The notes under the pieces were generated by a model. That model saw only the letters and a program-made list of their open reading frames with translations, was not told where the DNA came from and made no database searches. The translations under genes and the position numbers were made by a program. DNA of 64,000 nucleotides from Diplonema papillatum. Its lineage: Eukaryota > Euglenozoa > Diplonemea > Diplonemida > Diplonemidae. This document shows, one piece after another, positions 62,406-64,000 of the stretch (positions are counted from its first letter, which is position 1; every line of letters begins with the position of its first letter). Where the stretch lies: contig JAPJBO010000639.1 in the NCBI GenBank assembly GCA_030068145.1, positions 62,001 to 126,000 of the forward strand. Reading direction: 5' to 3'.

Positions 62406-62813
62406 TCACACTCTCCCGCAGAGTTCCAGAGCCAAACACGGTGTGATGTCGCCGTTGATGAGGAGTTTGCCCGGAGCGAGGGCTTCTTCGGGGTCCCCTG
62501 AGATCGTACTCAGGGTTGAAACCCCGAGTCGACCCCAGTTACAACTGGGCATGTATTCAGATGCCGAGTGCGCAGCTGCGGAAGTCGCAGCCGAAGTCGC
62601 TTCGGTTTCATAGCCGTCACTGTCGCTGTCGCTGCCAGCCGAAGAAACGGCTTTCGGGGCGACTTTCGGGGCCTTCGGTCGCCCCGAAGGTTGCCTTCCA
62701 GGCAACCTTCGGGGCGACCGCCCTGCCTTGCTTCTTCGGGGCGACCTCTTGGCCACGGGGGAAAGGTTGCGTGTGCGCGTCGCCGACCCCCCCAGTTCGA
62801 GAAAAGGGGTCAT
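62406..62813 (-). CDS. Hypothetical Arg/Ser/Pro-rich and acidic protein (about 135 aa)
   Basis: From the ATG at 62813 the frame gives a basic segment with SPRRSKAGRSPRR and KAPKVAPK, then an acidic Ser/Asp stretch (SAGSDSDSDGYETEATS), then a mixed C-terminus, SEYMPSCNWGRLGVSTLS. It is unrecognised. Composition suggests a nuclear, nucleic-acid-binding tail protein; the hairpin at 62677-62719 lies inside it and accounts for part of the basic repeat. It may be chance coding inside a mobile element. Confidence 0.3.
   Translation of the reverse strand: MTPFLELGGSATRTRNLSPVAKRSPRRSKAGRSPRRLPGRQPSGRPKAPKVAPKAVSSAGSDSDSDGYETEATSAATSAAAHSASEYMPSCNWGRLGVSTLSTISGDPEEALAPGKLLINGDITPCLALELCGRV
62677..62719. 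repeat. Perfect 20-bp hairpin with 3-nt loop
   Basis: GGTCGCCCCGAAGGTTGCCT and its exact reverse complement are separated by TCC. A third partial arm, GGGGCGACC, lies at 62738-62746. Confidence 0.95.
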
Positions 62814-63189
62814 GCCCAATGTAGGAAAGGGGGTCCGGGCCCGTCCGAACCATTGTCCCCGGCACCGCGCTTGGTCTGTGCAGGCATCTCTTTTTCGGAA
62901 GCATGCCTGATCTACGACTCGAGGACCTCCGAGCCTCGTCGACGCATGCCCCGACAGGTGTGGATGACCTGTTCGCTAATATTCGTCCAGAATTGTGTTG
63001 TCTGATCCCCCGCTTTTCCCCCGCCTTTCCGCTTTTCCCCCGCTTTTTAAAAAAAGCGGGGGAAACGCGGGGAAAATCCCGGCTTTTCTCCCCGCTTCCC
63101 CCACTTTTTCTTAAGGCGGGGTACAAGTAAACAACTTCCGCCAGACAAGTAAACCTGCCTAAAGAAATCAACTGCCTTCGGGTGGGCAA

Positions 63190-63265
63190 GTCCCCTGGAC
63201 TTGCTTTCGTCCAGGGGACTTTAAAAACCGGGTGTCAGACACCGGGAAAACCCGGTGTGTCAAAA
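63190..63265. repeat. Adjacent short hairpins
   Basis: AGTCCCCTGGAC and GTCCAGGGGACT (63190-63222), then ACCGGGTGTC-AGACACCGGG and AACCCGGTGTGTC. Nothing coding is seen in 63125-63460. Confidence 0.8.
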
Positions 63266-63459
63266 AAAGAGGAAAAAAAGTCAGAAAATTTCTGGGATTT
63301 TTTTCTTGAACGGGAAAAACACGCAGTCTTTTATCCCCGAGGTTTTACTATCCCGCAATCGAACCAGGTTGTAATACCTAAGCACATACACACCTTCTCC
63401 GGTAGCTCCCGGCTCAGCTGACTCTCGCGGCCTTCTTAAAAGGTACAGTGTCCTTCGGC

Positions 63460-63695
63460 ACACGGAAGAGCTCCCCCGCAAGGGTGCTTACCCCCGCGAG
63501 TAAAAGGGTGCTTCTTTCCAGGGCAGGTATTCTCATCTTGCAAGGTGGCCGGTGCTTCCTCACGGGCCCCGACGCACGCCTGCGTCCTCTCCATCCAACC
63601 CTCTGCTTTTCTTCTTTCTCTGTATCTCCAAGTTCTCCCCTCGTGCTGGCACCGCGAAGCGAGGTCCGTCGCTGCTAGCGGGCCCAGAGAAGGGA
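63460..63695 (+). repeat. S repeat, plus-strand copy
   Basis: GGAAGAGCTCCCCCGCAAGG, AAGGTGGCCGGTGCTTCCTC, CCCGACGCACGCCTGCGTCC, GAAGCGAGGTCCG; inverse of 49785-50022. The last 300 bases of the window hold nothing recognised. Confidence 0.75.
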
Positions 63696-64000
63696 AATAA
63701 AATCCAGATTTCTGGTGTGGTCGGTATAGCCAGGGGGAACTACGGGGGAACTACGGGGAACTGACCTTGGGGTGTCTTTTTTTTTTTTTAGTGGATTTTT
63801 TCAAACGCCACGCACCGGCGCCAAACCGGGAGCTTTGGAGTGAGCAAACCGGTTCCTCTTGCTTGGGCTTTCCACAGAAGGGCCAAGCCTTTTGAAAAAT
63901 GGAGCCTTCGGGGTGTCGGGGGTGGTGCTTTCGTGACGCCGGGGCATGAAGGATTCGTTGGAAAGTAGACTCGAACGCTATCGCAGGACTCGCAGAAGTC

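Larger units (their letters stand above)
62340..63122. mobile_element. Probable TIR element with GCGGGGAAA-rich ends
   Basis: AAAAAGCGGGGGGAAAGCGG and GTAGTTCAACAC at the left have inverted counterparts at the right (GTTGTCTGATCCCCCGCTTT, TCCCCCGCCTTTCCGC), with extra copies to 63122. It encloses a 136-aa ORF and the 62677 hairpin. No target duplication was found, so the exact limits are uncertain. Confidence 0.5.

Overview
This window looks like nuclear DNA of a microbial eukaryote: gene-poor, crowded with dispersed repeats, homopolymer runs and (AC)n/(GT)n tracts, and without operons or bacterial signals. Pieces of a eukaryotic-type SSU rRNA (12.0-12.9 kb), poly(A)-tailed retroposons, a LINE RNase H domain, two hAT-type lineages and intronless UBL-ankyrin and calmodulin-like genes all fit an alga or other protist. 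The 11-bp array at 13.9-14.2 kb carries the CCCTAAA motif. A chromerid/alveolate source is my tentative inference only; the sequence does not prove it.

Layout. 0-16 kb: degenerate 17-bp repeats, a tRNA-like segment, minisatellites, (AC)n, a TIR foldback element, a 324-bp hAT MITE, scrambled SSU rRNA and the 11-bp array. 16-25 kb: mostly unexplained sequence, a cysteine-rich possible gene at 20.8-21.8 kb, and the first LINE 3' end. 25-27.3 kb: LINE RNase H/C-terminal remnant, then an imperfect (GT)n tract. 28-45 kb: the densest field of short retroposons, a 1.18-kb hAT element with a perfect 8-bp target duplication, and several small TIR elements. 45.97-47.64 kb: a TIR element with TTA target duplications (PIF/Harbinger-like). 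48.06-48.84 kb: a hAT remnant with a transposase C-terminus. 52.4-54.5 kb: the best gene, a 683-aa ubiquitin-like plus ankyrin protein on the minus strand, whose 3' end is tandemly duplicated. 55.8-56.4 kb: minisatellite. 57.0-58.9 kb: a calmodulin-like gene with two truncated tandem copies. 59.3-60.7 kb: a large alternating inverted-repeat array. 61.5-63.7 kb: more retroposons and a further TIR-like element.

Repeat families (labels are mine). A = AGAGTGAAAGTTCGCTTGAA with two CTCCGGG; B = GTGTTTCCGACGATC, which is the LINE 3' end read backwards; C = ATACTCGACGTAGC to CTTATGTAAAA; D = ATACTCGAGGGACTGCC to CTTATACAAAA; E = TTTGTGCGCACGAGCGG; F = TGTGCGTGCCGGTTGATC; G = GCAAGAACGTGCTTGGA; H = AAGCCTGCTACACGGGAGCC; K = CGCACTACCCTGAGCCC; R = GGACGGATTGGGAGCGGC; L = hAT MITE; M, N, Y = foldback/TIR elements. 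C, D, E, F and R end in A-rich tails, and repeatedly sit head-to-tail with the next element starting in the previous tail. The genes have no visible functional link to each other; the window is dominated by the history of its mobile elements.
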